A stretch of 15,792 nucleotides of DNA from Acidobacteriota bacterium (lineage in GTDB: Bacteria; Acidobacteriota; Terriglobia; Acidiferrales; UBA7541). The notes below the pieces were generated by a model. It made no database searches, was not told the DNA's origin, and saw only the letters and a program-made list of their open reading frames with translations. A program made the position numbers and the translations under genes. The stretch is taken from contig PKWH01000072.1 in NCBI GenBank assembly GCA_003131985.1, forward strand, positions 4,675 through 20,466. The letters are read 5' to 3'. Positions within the stretch are counted from its first letter, which is position 1. Every line of letters begins with the position of its first letter. Below are positions 7,426 to 13,503 of the stretch, one piece after another.

Positions 7426-7520
7426 CCACCTGTCGACATGTAAGACGCAGAAAACCGGTGTAGTGTTAGCACACCTTCTCCCGTCCGTACGCCTTGTGAA
7501 ACTTGAGCTTGCCGCTTTTC

Positions 7521-7530
7521 GGAGATCTCC
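7521..7530. promoter_or_regulatory. 10-bp palindrome upstream of the Kelch gene
   Basis: GGAGATCTCC is a perfect palindrome about 96 bp upstream of the Kelch start, in the 159 bp parB-Kelch spacer. It is operator-like in form only. The same spacer has a GCTCG-CCCT-CGAGC hairpin (7548-7561) and a TTGCGAATTGCAA partial palindrome (7567-7579) just behind the parB stop, without a T tract. Confidence 0.2.
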
Positions 7531-7584
7531 TGATAGGTCGCATGGTCGCTCGCCCTCGAGCCGCCATTTGCGAATTGCAAGTCC

Positions 7585-8400
7585 CTATGCGGCGGAGGAG
7601 GAAATGGACCCGGACTCGATCTCTCGCAGAACGGAGCGAATCGCGGCGGCCAATTCTTCGCGGCCAACGTGGCTTTTGCGGAACTGCACGCGCACGTGAA
7701 ACGATTCGTCCGGGGCGCGATAGTCGAAGAGGAACGGTTGCGGTCTTGAATCCGAAGCAGACTCCGCCTTGCGGGCTTTGCGGGCTTCGTCCCGCGTCAA
7801 GCCGCCTTGCGCGATGCGATTGACCATCTCAAGCATCTTCTTTTCGTTCGGCTGGCGCGACACCTGCAGCAACAGTGACTTGGAAAATATCCCGCGTTCG
7901 ATGCAGTCCTTGCGAACCGCGTCCGGAATCACGGTCAGTGACATTGTCTCGGTCACGGATGACCGCGCCCGGCCGATTTTCTTGGCAATATCGTCGTGCG
8001 TGTAGTCGAAGTGAGTCGCCAAACGCTGCAAGCCGTCCGCTTCTTCAAACGGAGTCAGATCCTTCCGCTGAAGATTTTCGATCAGCCCGATCTCCAGCGT
8101 CTCCGCGTCGTCCGCGATCTTCTCGATGCAAGGCAGTTCATGCAGCCCGGCCGCTTTCGAAGCGTGGTAGCGCCGCTCGCCGGAAATAATGTAATACGTA
8201 TCTTCCCGCGGGATAAACCGCACCAGCAGCGGCTCGAGCACGCCCTTTTCGCGTATCGAATCGGTGAGCTCGCGCAGATCGCCCAGCGCTTTTCGCGGCT
8301 GGTCTGGGTTCGGCCGAACCTTATTAAGCGGAATCATCCGCCCGATTGACGCGCCACTGAAGCTGGTCAGCGTTTCTACGTAGTGCGCGTCATGCCGCAT
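7585..8400 (-). CDS. parB: Chromosome-partitioning protein ParB (CTPase clamp, parS-binding)
   Basis: A 271-aa ParB/Spo0J family protein. ParB loads at parS, binds CTP, slides as a clamp and stimulates ParA ATPase to separate origins. Visible parts are the N-terminal ParB/Srx domain (PLNKVRPNPDQPRK, about 24-37), the CTP-binding GxxRxxA box GERRYHA (74-80), the ENLQRKDLTPFEEA box (108-121), a helix-turn-helix (HDDIAKKIGRARSSVTETM, about 135-153) and a C-terminal dimerisation segment (about 233-262). The third basic residue of the usual GERRxRA is His79 here, but the GxxRxxA residues are intact. The frame stays open further upstream to 8580, but that would run deep into parA. ATG 8400 overlaps the parA stop by 11 nt, implying translational coupling. 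Leftward, last in the parAB operon. Confidence 0.92.
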   Translation of the reverse strand: MRHDAHYVETLTSFSGASIGRMIPLNKVRPNPDQPRKALGDLRELTDSIREKGVLEPLLVRFIPREDTYYIISGERRYHASKAAGLHELPCIEKIADDAETLEIGLIENLQRKDLTPFEEADGLQRLATHFDYTHDDIAKKIGRARSSVTETMSLTVIPDAVRKDCIERGIFSKSLLLQVSRQPNEKKMLEMVNRIAQGGLTRDEARKARKAESASDSRPQPFLFDYRAPDESFHVRVQFRKSHVGREELAAAIRSVLREIESGSISSSAA

Positions 8401-9190
8401 CTTGAGAGTGACGGGCAACCCGATCCTCTTGGACACGTTGCAATACCTCCTGAGCGAGCTTTTTGTATTCTTCTGCGCCCGAAGATTTCGGCGCAAATGA
8501 AAAAACAGTTTCTTTGTAAGCCGGGCTTTCTTCCAGCCGGACGTTCTTGCTGATCCGCGTTTTGAAAAGCGCTTCGCCAAATACCGCGCGAATCTGCTCG
8601 TGCGTGTCGCGCGAAATATTGGTGCGCTTGTCGAAAAGCGTGATCACCACGCCCAGCACTTTCAAGTCCGGGTTCGGCCGCGAACGAATTCGCGCGTAGG
8701 TCTCCAGTAAATCGTCCGTTCCCTCAATCGCGAAATACGCGGCTTGGATCGGCACCAGCAAATGCGTGGACGCCACCAGCGCATTCACCGTCAAGATGCC
8801 CAGCGCGGGAGGCGTGTCCAGAATGATGAACTCGTACTCTTTCAGCACGCTCGACAGCGCGTCTTTCAACTTATACGGCGCATCAAACTGTCCCGCGAGC
8901 TGCGTCTCCAGCCTGGCCAACGCCAGCTTCCCCGGCGCCACAAACAGGTAAGGGTCCTTCGTAGGCTTTACGATCTTTGACATCTCCGCCGGATGCTCGG
9001 CGAAAAGGTCGTACATCGAAGTCTGAATGTCCGACGATTCGAAAAACGCGATCGAAGCGTTCGATTGCGGGTCGAGGTCAATTAGCAGTGTTTTCTTTTT
9101 CTTCAGCGCGATGGCGGCGGCTAGATTAATCGACGTCGTGGTCTTTCCGACGCCGCCTTTTTGATTGGCGACCGCGATGACGTAGGTCAA
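8390..9190 (-). CDS. parA: Chromosome-partitioning ATPase ParA (Soj-like)
   Basis: A 266-aa ParA/MinD-family ATPase that binds DNA non-specifically and forms gradients to move ParB-parS complexes on the nucleoid. The deviant Walker A box KGGVGKTT is at residues 11-18, followed by LLIDLDPQSNAS (35-46), Walker B-like FIILDTPPALG (121-131), and a C-terminal half with ITLFDKRTNISRDTHEQI and SPAYKETVFSFAPKSSGAEEY typical of small chromosomal ParAs. No N-terminal DNA-binding extension is present, unlike P1-type plasmid ParA. The start is TTG at 9190: an in-frame TAG lies five codons upstream and no other start codon lies between. A GGGGG stretch 6 nt before the TTG is the only ribosome-site candidate. 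It overlaps parB by 11 nt. The architecture suggests the chromosomal locus, but dnaA, gidA and gidB are not in view. Confidence 0.93.
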   Translation of the reverse strand: MTYVIAVANQKGGVGKTTTSINLAAAIALKKKKTLLIDLDPQSNASIAFFESSDIQTSMYDLFAEHPAEMSKIVKPTKDPYLFVAPGKLALARLETQLAGQFDAPYKLKDALSSVLKEYEFIILDTPPALGILTVNALVASTHLLVPIQAAYFAIEGTDDLLETYARIRSRPNPDLKVLGVVITLFDKRTNISRDTHEQIRAVFGEALFKTRISKNVRLEESPAYKETVFSFAPKSSGAEEYKKLAQEVLQRVQEDRVARHSQDAA

Positions 9191-9225
9191 ATTTTGCCCC
9201 CGCTAGCCATGCTGCAACCGTGGGC

Positions 9226-9235
9226 CCATATATGG
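9226..9235. promoter_or_regulatory. Palindrome CCATATATGG upstream of parA
   Basis: A perfect 10-bp palindrome 36 bp upstream of the parA TTG, overlapping where an AT-rich -10 element of a leftward promoter could lie. It is a candidate promoter or operator; no consensus protein site is recognised. Confidence 0.2.
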
Positions 9236-9319
9236 CCTCCTACTGCCCCAGTCACACCACAAGTAGCCTAACTCTACTCATTTGGCCGGGCCCTGCGCAA
9301 GCAAAAAATGCACTCCGCC

Positions 9320-9328
9320 TGTGGACAA
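9320..9328 (-). promoter_or_regulatory. DnaA-box-like 9-mer
   Basis: TGTGGACAA on the + strand reads TTGTCCACA on the minus strand, one mismatch from the DnaA box TTATCCACA. It is a single copy in the 220 bp spacer between parA and the CPBP protease gene. One box does not make an origin; it may be regulatory or chance. Confidence 0.3.
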
Positions 9329-9366
9329 CTCCAATCAGCGTTACCCGGACCTGCTTAACCCAGGGC

Positions 9367-9375
9367 TGCTATACT
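9367..9375 (+). promoter_or_regulatory. Extended -10 promoter of the CPBP gene
   Basis: TGC-TATACT forms an extended -10 (TGn-TATAAT-like, five of six in the hexamer) 35 bp upstream of the ATG at 9411. There is no good -35 at 17 bp spacing, as is common for extended -10 promoters. Confidence 0.45.
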
Positions 9376-9400
9376 CCTTCCCTGCCAGCTTGGAATAAGT

Positions 9401-9406
9401 AAGGAG
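9401..9406 (+). promoter_or_regulatory. Ribosome binding site of the CPBP gene
   Basis: AAGGAG lies four bases before ATG 9411, a strong Shine-Dalgarno that fixes the start. Confidence 0.6.
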
Positions 9407-9410
9407 CGCA

Positions 9411-10166
9411 ATGGCGACCACGCTAATCGTCACGCCCCCTGCCGACGACCGAAAGCTCCTTGCGCCCGTCTGGCACACAGTCGTCCTGATCCTCTTCGTC
9501 GTCTCTTATTCCCTTATTCAAGTGCACTTCTCGGCGCGCACGGAGACTTTACAACTCAGAAGTCGAGTGCCCCTGTATCTTTTCACGATTTCTTTCGAGT
9601 TGATTCTATTGGCTTACGTTTGGTTCCTCGGTGTGCGCCGCAGCGGAACAAGATTTGCAGACGTTATTGGCGGAAGGTGGTCGAGCGCGGCAGACGTCTG
9701 GCGCGATATCGGCGTCGCATTCGTGTTCTGGCTCTTCGTCATAGTGTTCCTGGCTATCGTGGGACATGCTTTAGGCGAGAATCCTCACGCCAAGAAAGCC
9801 CTCCTGGTCATGCTGCCACGCGGTGCCCTGGAAATATTACTGTGGATCTTGCTGTCATTTGTCGCCGGGTTCTGCGAGGAATTTATTTTCCGCGGCTACT
9901 TGCAGAAGCAATTTTTCGCCATCACTGGAATCAACGGCGTAGCGATCGCTGGGCAAGCTCTCGTGTTCGGCGTCGCTCATGGCTACCAGGGTGTCAAAGG
10001 CATGATTTCCATCACGATCTACGGCGCGCTTTTCGGCATTCTCGCCATGATGCGAAAGAGCCTGCGCCCGGGCATGATTCAACACGCCATGCAAGACTCG
10101 TTCGCCGGCATCGCGTTGAGCTTGATAGCGAAGTACCGCCCCGACCAACTCGCGTTATTCTTCTGA
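9411..10166 (+). CDS. CPBP-family intramembrane metalloprotease (CAAX/Abi type)
   Basis: A 251-aa polytopic membrane protein. The family includes eukaryotic Rce1-like CAAX proteases and bacterial bacteriocin-immunity or Abi proteins. The catalytic motifs are present: EEFIFRG (E156, E157, R161), F186-x3-H190 (FGVAH) and H225-x3-D229 (HAMQD). Membrane helices are seen at about 22-39, 54-74, 101-119, 138-155, 174-189, 195-213 and possibly 226-240. The N-terminus is a hydrophilic start of about 18 residues with no cleavable signal. AAGGAG four bases upstream of the ATG and an extended -10 promoter support the start. It is transcribed alone, divergent from parA and convergent with the nuclease gene. 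The substrate is unknown; nothing nearby suggests a bacteriocin or prenylated peptide. Confidence 0.87.
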   Translation: MATTLIVTPPADDRKLLAPVWHTVVLILFVVSYSLIQVHFSARTETLQLRSRVPLYLFTISFELILLAYVWFLGVRRSGTRFADVIGGRWSSAADVWRDIGVAFVFWLFVIVFLAIVGHALGENPHAKKALLVMLPRGALEILLWILLSFVAGFCEEFIFRGYLQKQFFAITGINGVAIAGQALVFGVAHGYQGVKGMISITIYGALFGILAMMRKSLRPGMIQHAMQDSFAGIALSLIAKYRPDQLALFF

Positions 10167-10203
10167 AATTGATTTCTTGCGTTGGTTTTCCGGAAGTAGA
10201 CTA

Positions 10204-10221
10204 AGGCGCCCGAGCGCGCCT
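10204..10221. terminator. Shared hairpin between convergent genes
   Basis: AGGCGC-CCGAGC-GCGCCT is a perfect 6-bp GC-rich stem with a 6-nt loop in the 55 bp gap between the CPBP and nuclease stop codons, directly abutting the latter. The T-rich tail is weak on both sides. Its position suggests a bidirectional terminator. Confidence 0.45.
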
Positions 10222-10707
10222 CTACATCTTGTAGCGACCGAGGTCTTCGTCGTTGAGGTTCTCGAGCCACTTGCGCAAGTCCTCGCTGGAGCTTTTTTCT
10301 GAGATCGCGCTGGCTATCTTGGAGTGTTTCAAAACTTCATCGTCAACGAAGATCGGGCAATCGAGGCGAAGAGCGAGCGCAAGTGCGTCGCTAGGCCGCG
10401 AATCCATGGACATCGTCTGTCCATCCCGCTCCATCCAGATCAGCGCGTAGAAAGTGTCGTCCTTCAGATCGCAGACCACCACACGCTGGACGTGCACATT
10501 CAATCCGGTTAGAACATTCTTCAGCAGGTCGTGGGTCATCGGGCGCGGTGTTTGCACTTTTTCGATTTCCAGCGCAATCGCGTTCGCTTCGTAGATACCC
10601 ACCCAGATCGGAAGCACGCCGTTTCCGGCGGTTTCCTTCAACACCACTACCGGCATGTTGGTCACGGGATCCATCATCAGCCCTCGTATCTTTACTTCGA
10701 GTTCCAT
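10222..10707 (-). CDS. Bifunctional nuclease family protein (BFN/DUF151)
   Basis: A 161-aa protein with the BFN domain over residues about 1-130: MELEVKIRGLMMDPVTNMPV, VLPIWVGIYEANAIALEIE, the RPMTHDLLKNVL helix, and the conserved SRPSDALALALRLDCPIFVDDEVL block. A C-terminal UVR-like tail follows (EDLRKWLENLNDEDLGRYKM), as in longer bacterial members. Family members have been described with DNase and RNase activity; the cellular role in bacteria is not settled. The start is firm: GGAGG (10713-10717) lies five bases before ATG 10707. The gene follows miaB after a 16 bp gap on the same strand, so the two are very probably cotranscribed, and the ribosome site lies partly in the miaB end region. 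Confidence 0.88.
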   Translation of the reverse strand: MELEVKIRGLMMDPVTNMPVVVLKETAGNGVLPIWVGIYEANAIALEIEKVQTPRPMTHDLLKNVLTGLNVHVQRVVVCDLKDDTFYALIWMERDGQTMSMDSRPSDALALALRLDCPIFVDDEVLKHSKIASAISEKSSSEDLRKWLENLNDEDLGRYKM

Positions 10708-10712
10708 GGTGG

Positions 10713-10717
10713 CCTCC
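10713..10717 (-). promoter_or_regulatory. Ribosome binding site of the nuclease gene
   Basis: GGAGG on the minus strand, five bases before ATG 10707, lies within the 16 bp gap behind the miaB stop and confirms internal translation initiation in the operon. Confidence 0.6.
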
Positions 10718-10723
10718 CGATAC

Positions 10724-12211
10724 TCAGAGCACTTGCTCGCCCACTAAACTATTCGGTCCGCCGCGCGTCACCCGCACTGAAATGTATTCTCCCAGAAGAT
10801 TCTCGCGCGTTGTAGTGAAATTTATTAGCCGATTGCAGCTCGAACGTCCGCCCCATTGCCCGCGCGCGGCATGTCTCGCGTCCACCAGCACCTCGAAAGT
10901 TTCGCCAATCAGCTTTTCATTGCGCGCAATCTGAATCTGCCGTTGGCGATCATTCAGCACGGCCAGACGCCGGTTTTTTTCAGCTTCGGGGACAGCATCC
11001 GGCATGTCTTTGGCGGAAGTGTTCGGGCGAGGAGAGTACGTAAACGAATAAATCGCATCGAATTGCGCCGCATCCAGCAGCGTCAGCGATTCTTCAAAGT
11101 CCGCTTCCGTCTCGCCGGGGAACCCAACAATGATGTCGCTCGTGATGCTGATCGGCCGCCTTGCGCCGCGAATCCAATCAATCTTCCCCAGGTACTCTTC
11201 GCGCGTGTACGTGCGCCTCATCTCGCGCAGGATGCGATCTGAGCCCGATTGCACCGGCAGATGCACGTGATCGCAAAGTTCCGGTGTCGCATCAATGGCT
11301 TCAACGATCTCCCGGTGAAAATCATTCGGATGCGAAGTGGTGAATCGAACGCGGCGAATTCCCTGCACCGCCGCCACACCACGCAGGAGATCGACAAAGC
11401 TCCATTCGCGCGCCGAAGGATCCCGGTAGGAATTCACCGTTTGCCCCAACAACTGAATCTCAGTGTAGCCGGCGTCCGCAAGTCGCCTGGCTTCCGCGAT
11501 CACCGCTTCGCTCGACCGGCTTCGCTCCGGCCCGCGAGTGTGTGGAACCACGCAGTACGAACAAGAGTAATCGCAACCTTCGATAATCGTGATGTAGGCG
11601 CGAATCGGATTATCCCGCCGAGTGATTTCTGTTTCAAAAGTTTCATCCGTGTCCAAATCCAAGCCCGTGACGCGCCGCCCGCCCGCTTCAAGTTTCGCCA
11701 GCAGTTCTGGAAGTTTTCGATAACTCGCCGACCCGCATACCAGGCTAACCCACGGAGCGCGCTCGAAGATTTCTTCGCCTTCCTGCTGCGCTAAGCATCC
11801 CAGCACGCCGATTACTTTCCCGTTGGCGACCGTTTTCCAGTCTCCCAGCCGCGCAAACACTTTTTGCGCCGCCCTCTCCCGTATGCTGCACGTGTTGTAA
11901 AGAACCAAATCCGCCTGCATCGGATTTTCAACCGCGCGGTATCCGCGCCCGAGAAGCACTCCCGAAACTTTCTCCGAGTCGTGCTCATTCATCTGGCAGC
12001 CAAATGTCTCAATGTAGAAAGATTTCTTGGCATCTGAGGGAATTGCGATTAACGCAGAGCTGGCATCTGAATCGACCGCGCTTTTGTGTGATTCGAGGAG
12101 TCCTGCCGGAGCGCTCGCAGCGAAGGATCCCAAGTGCCCATGTCTGCCCTCGCGCACCGCCGTCGCCCCGCCGGCGAGCGATTCAATCCCGATGTCGAAG
12201 GATTTACTCAT
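10724..12211 (-). CDS. miaB: tRNA-2-methylthio-N6-dimethylallyladenosine synthase MiaB
   Basis: A 495-aa radical-SAM methylthiotransferase that adds a methylthio group to i6A37 of tRNAs reading UNN codons. Domains in order are the UPF0004 domain with the auxiliary 4Fe-4S cysteines C72, C108 and C139 (FYIETFGCQMNEHDSEK, LVLYNTCSIRERA, GVLGCLAQQEGE), the radical-SAM core with C213-x3-C217-x2-C220 (EGCDYSCSYCVVPHTRGPER), and a C-terminal TRAM domain (about 425-495). PVQSGSDRILREMRR and the VVPHTRGPERSR sequence favour MiaB over RimO or MtaB. An Ala/Ser-rich extension of about 60 residues precedes the first conserved motif; B. subtilis MiaB also has an extension. The ATG at 12211 is chosen over a GTG at 12232; neither has a clear ribosome site. 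First gene of a two-gene operon with the BFN nuclease. Confidence 0.93.
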   Translation of the reverse strand: MSKSFDIGIESLAGGATAVREGRHGHLGSFAASAPAGLLESHKSAVDSDASSALIAIPSDAKKSFYIETFGCQMNEHDSEKVSGVLLGRGYRAVENPMQADLVLYNTCSIRERAAQKVFARLGDWKTVANGKVIGVLGCLAQQEGEEIFERAPWVSLVCGSASYRKLPELLAKLEAGGRRVTGLDLDTDETFETEITRRDNPIRAYITIIEGCDYSCSYCVVPHTRGPERSRSSEAVIAEARRLADAGYTEIQLLGQTVNSYRDPSAREWSFVDLLRGVAAVQGIRRVRFTTSHPNDFHREIVEAIDATPELCDHVHLPVQSGSDRILREMRRTYTREEYLGKIDWIRGARRPISITSDIIVGFPGETEADFEESLTLLDAAQFDAIYSFTYSPRPNTSAKDMPDAVPEAEKNRRLAVLNDRQRQIQIARNEKLIGETFEVLVDARHAARGQWGGRSSCNRLINFTTTRENLLGEYISVRVTRGGPNSLVGEQVL

Positions 12212-12419
12212 GAACGAATTCAATTCTAACACGGATGAACGCAGTGCCTCTTATCCGCTGATTCCAGCGAAACCCAGCATTGGATTTAAACGTCCCTCAT
12301 CACGTGGACCAATGTCTAACATCGAACAGCGAGAAAACCATTTGCTGTGGTATATACACCAGCCCGCATTCCTGGCTTAAGCCCGCAGCGATGGGAAGTT
12401 GCGGCATAAGGTGGGTCCA

Positions 12420-12614
12420 TTGAATCGTGAATACGATATTTTTGAGCGGCTTCCGGACGGCACTGATCTGTGGAAGGACTACGTACAAGGTCTGGAACAA
12501 GCCCGTCTCAAGCTTCAGGAGTTGGCCGCCCAATCAAAGAACGAGCTCTACGCCATCCATACACCCACAAAAGAAATTGCCGCTCGCGTAAACGTCCGCC
12601 AGCCCCTAGATTGA
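12420..12614 (+). CDS. Small hypothetical protein, 64 aa
   Basis: The TTG start at 12420 is preceded by AAGGTGGG (12408-12415) with four bases between. The product begins MNREYDIFERLPDGTDLWKD, continues YVQGLEQARLKLQELAAQSK, and has a NELYAIHTPTKEIAARV segment. A strand-helix-strand pattern is suggested (YDIFERLPDG, helix QARLKLQELAAQ, strand NELYAIH). It resembles small uncharacterised proteins I associate with Acidobacteria that carry YDIFE-LPDG and TKEI signatures, from memory rather than a search. There is no signal peptide, membrane helix or known domain. It stands alone on the + strand between miaB and a leftward small gene. An earlier TTG at 12399 would add seven residues. The function is unknown. 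Confidence 0.6.
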   Translation: MNREYDIFERLPDGTDLWKDYVQGLEQARLKLQELAAQSKNELYAIHTPTKEIAARVNVRQPLD

Positions 12615-12658
12615 TCGCACAGCCCTTCGCGGGCCGCAGGAGCAGCGCCTTATCAACC

Positions 12659-12880
12659 CTACCGCGCTGCAGCCCTCTTCACATCACTTGGAGCCGCAGT
12701 CTTATTTCCGTGCCTGCGGTCGATCATTTCCATGATCCGCTCGGCTGCTCCGAGAGCGGTGATCACAACGCTTTCGCACGCAGGCGCACCAGTCCTGCCA
12801 TCCCAATTCCAATCTGCCAGCCGCGGCGCCGCTAGGATCGCGGTCAGTATTGCCAGCACCCGCTTGCGTCCTTCGTCCAC
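12659..12880 (-). CDS. Small hypothetical protein, 73 aa
   Basis: The GTG start at 12880 is the first start after an in-frame TAG at 12890-12892, with TAGGA about eight bases upstream as a possible ribosome site. The product starts MDEGRKRVLAILTAILAAPR and includes ESVVITALGAAERIMEMIDR. It is predicted to be two amphipathic helices (VLAILTAILAAPRLAD and SVVITALGAAERIMEMIDRR) joined by a Gly/Pro/Ala loop. The RVLAI-ILAA ... AERIM-IDRR pattern resembles small uncharacterised acidobacterial proteins, from memory only. It is soluble, with no catalytic motif. It converges on the small + strand gene, with 44 bp between stops. The C-terminal tail after IDRRHG looks unconserved. It could be a DNA- or protein-binding accessory; no function is assigned. 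Confidence 0.55.
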   Translation of the reverse strand: MDEGRKRVLAILTAILAAPRLADWNWDGRTGAPACESVVITALGAAERIMEMIDRRHGNKTAAPSDVKRAAAR

Positions 12881-13132
12881 GAACGCATCCTAACATATTC
12901 GCCTTTTCTTCGCCCACCTAATTCCAGCGGAGACAATCTCCGGACGAGCCTCTGCAAAATCACGACTCAGTTCCCTTCGCTTGGTCTTAGCGAGCAGCAA
13001 TTCGAATGCGGTCAGATCTGTTCCTTGGAAGAATGCGTGGGACGACGGGCAGTGGTGAGCGCGCAGTGGTGAGCGCGCCTTGCTCGCAGGGCAGTCAGCT
13101 CGGCGCGCCCATCCTGTTATTCTTGAACGTGC
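12881..13132. other. Intergenic spacer behind the kinase operon
   Basis: No gene is seen in these 252 bases. It contains a perfect tandem duplication of 14 bp at 13049-13076 and an inverted repeat GCGCGCC (13073-13079) / GGCGCGC (13102-13108) with a 22-nt loop. That inverted repeat might help end the leftward kinase operon, but no T tract follows. Confidence 0.4.
13049..13076. repeat. Perfect 14-bp tandem duplication
   Basis: GCAGTGGTGAGCGC occurs twice in direct succession without mismatch. It is non-coding, about 60 bp beyond the stop of the small protein gene. The exact identity suggests a recent slippage event or a selected double site. Confidence 0.7.
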
Positions 13133-13471
13133 TTAGGCGTTCCCGCCGTCGGTGGAAGTGATCTGAATCCTATATGGAGTGGTTCCACTTCCTACCGGAC
13201 CTTGCGACGCTGCCGGATTCCATGCATCGACCCCCCAGTGGACGTCGTCCACAGCATCCGCGGAAACCGTGACGCCCGCTGTGTTAGATGTTTCGAGAAT
13301 GATTCCCAACGCGCATCCCTTGATCGAAACTACGCAGGATTGTCCGGTGGCCGTAAAGGTGATCGTATCGCCTGTGTCGCACTCGCAATCAGTTTCACTC
13401 GGTCGAAGATTATTGATCGTAATTGGATAGTTGTCTCCTACGGCTGTTCTTGCTTTTGCTGGCTCTGCCAT
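13133..13471 (-). CDS. Unknown small cysteine-containing beta-rich protein, 112 aa
   Basis: A 112-aa soluble protein, without signal peptide or membrane helix, that I do not recognise. The sequence alternates predicted strands and turns: NYPITINNLRP, DTGDTITFTATG, SCVVSIKGCALGIIL, GVTVSADAV, TPYRIQITSTDGG. This suggests a small Ig-like or cupredoxin-like beta sandwich, but no copper ligand set is evident. Four cysteines (C29, C31, C46, C53) include a C-x-C pair and could form disulfides or bind metal. The start is firm: AAGGAG (13480-13485) lies eight bases before the ATG. It begins 32 bp behind the kinase stop on the same strand, so it is probably cotranscribed. It may be a kinase target or a partner of the sensor domain, but that is speculation from position. 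TITFTATG and the Gly/Thr-rich end also allow a surface or structural protein. Confidence 0.75.
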   Translation of the reverse strand: MAEPAKARTAVGDNYPITINNLRPSETDCECDTGDTITFTATGQSCVVSIKGCALGIILETSNTAGVTVSADAVDDVHWGVDAWNPAASQGPVGSGTTPYRIQITSTDGGNA

Positions 13472-13479
13472 ATTGGTTT

Positions 13480-13485
13480 CTCCTT
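13480..13485 (-). promoter_or_regulatory. Ribosome binding site of the small cysteine protein
   Basis: AAGGAG on the minus strand, preceded by a run of A, lies eight bases before ATG 13471 and within the 32 bp gap after the kinase stop. Confidence 0.6.
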
Positions 13486-13503
13486 TTTTTTGTGACTCCG
13501 CAC

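Noticed and set aside
8401..8580. 60-codon N-terminal extension of ParB
   Set aside because: It would lie inside the conserved end of parA; ATG 8400 gives a normal ParB with an 11 nt overlap.
7585..9190. Plasmid or phage partition system
   Set aside because: ParA lacks the N-terminal HTH of P1-type plasmids, ParB has chromosomal-type motifs, and neighbours are housekeeping genes; no replication, integrase or phage genes are seen.
12312..12380. 22-codon + strand frame beginning MSNIEQRENH
   Set aside because: Too short, no ribosome site, and no relation to the following small gene could be shown.
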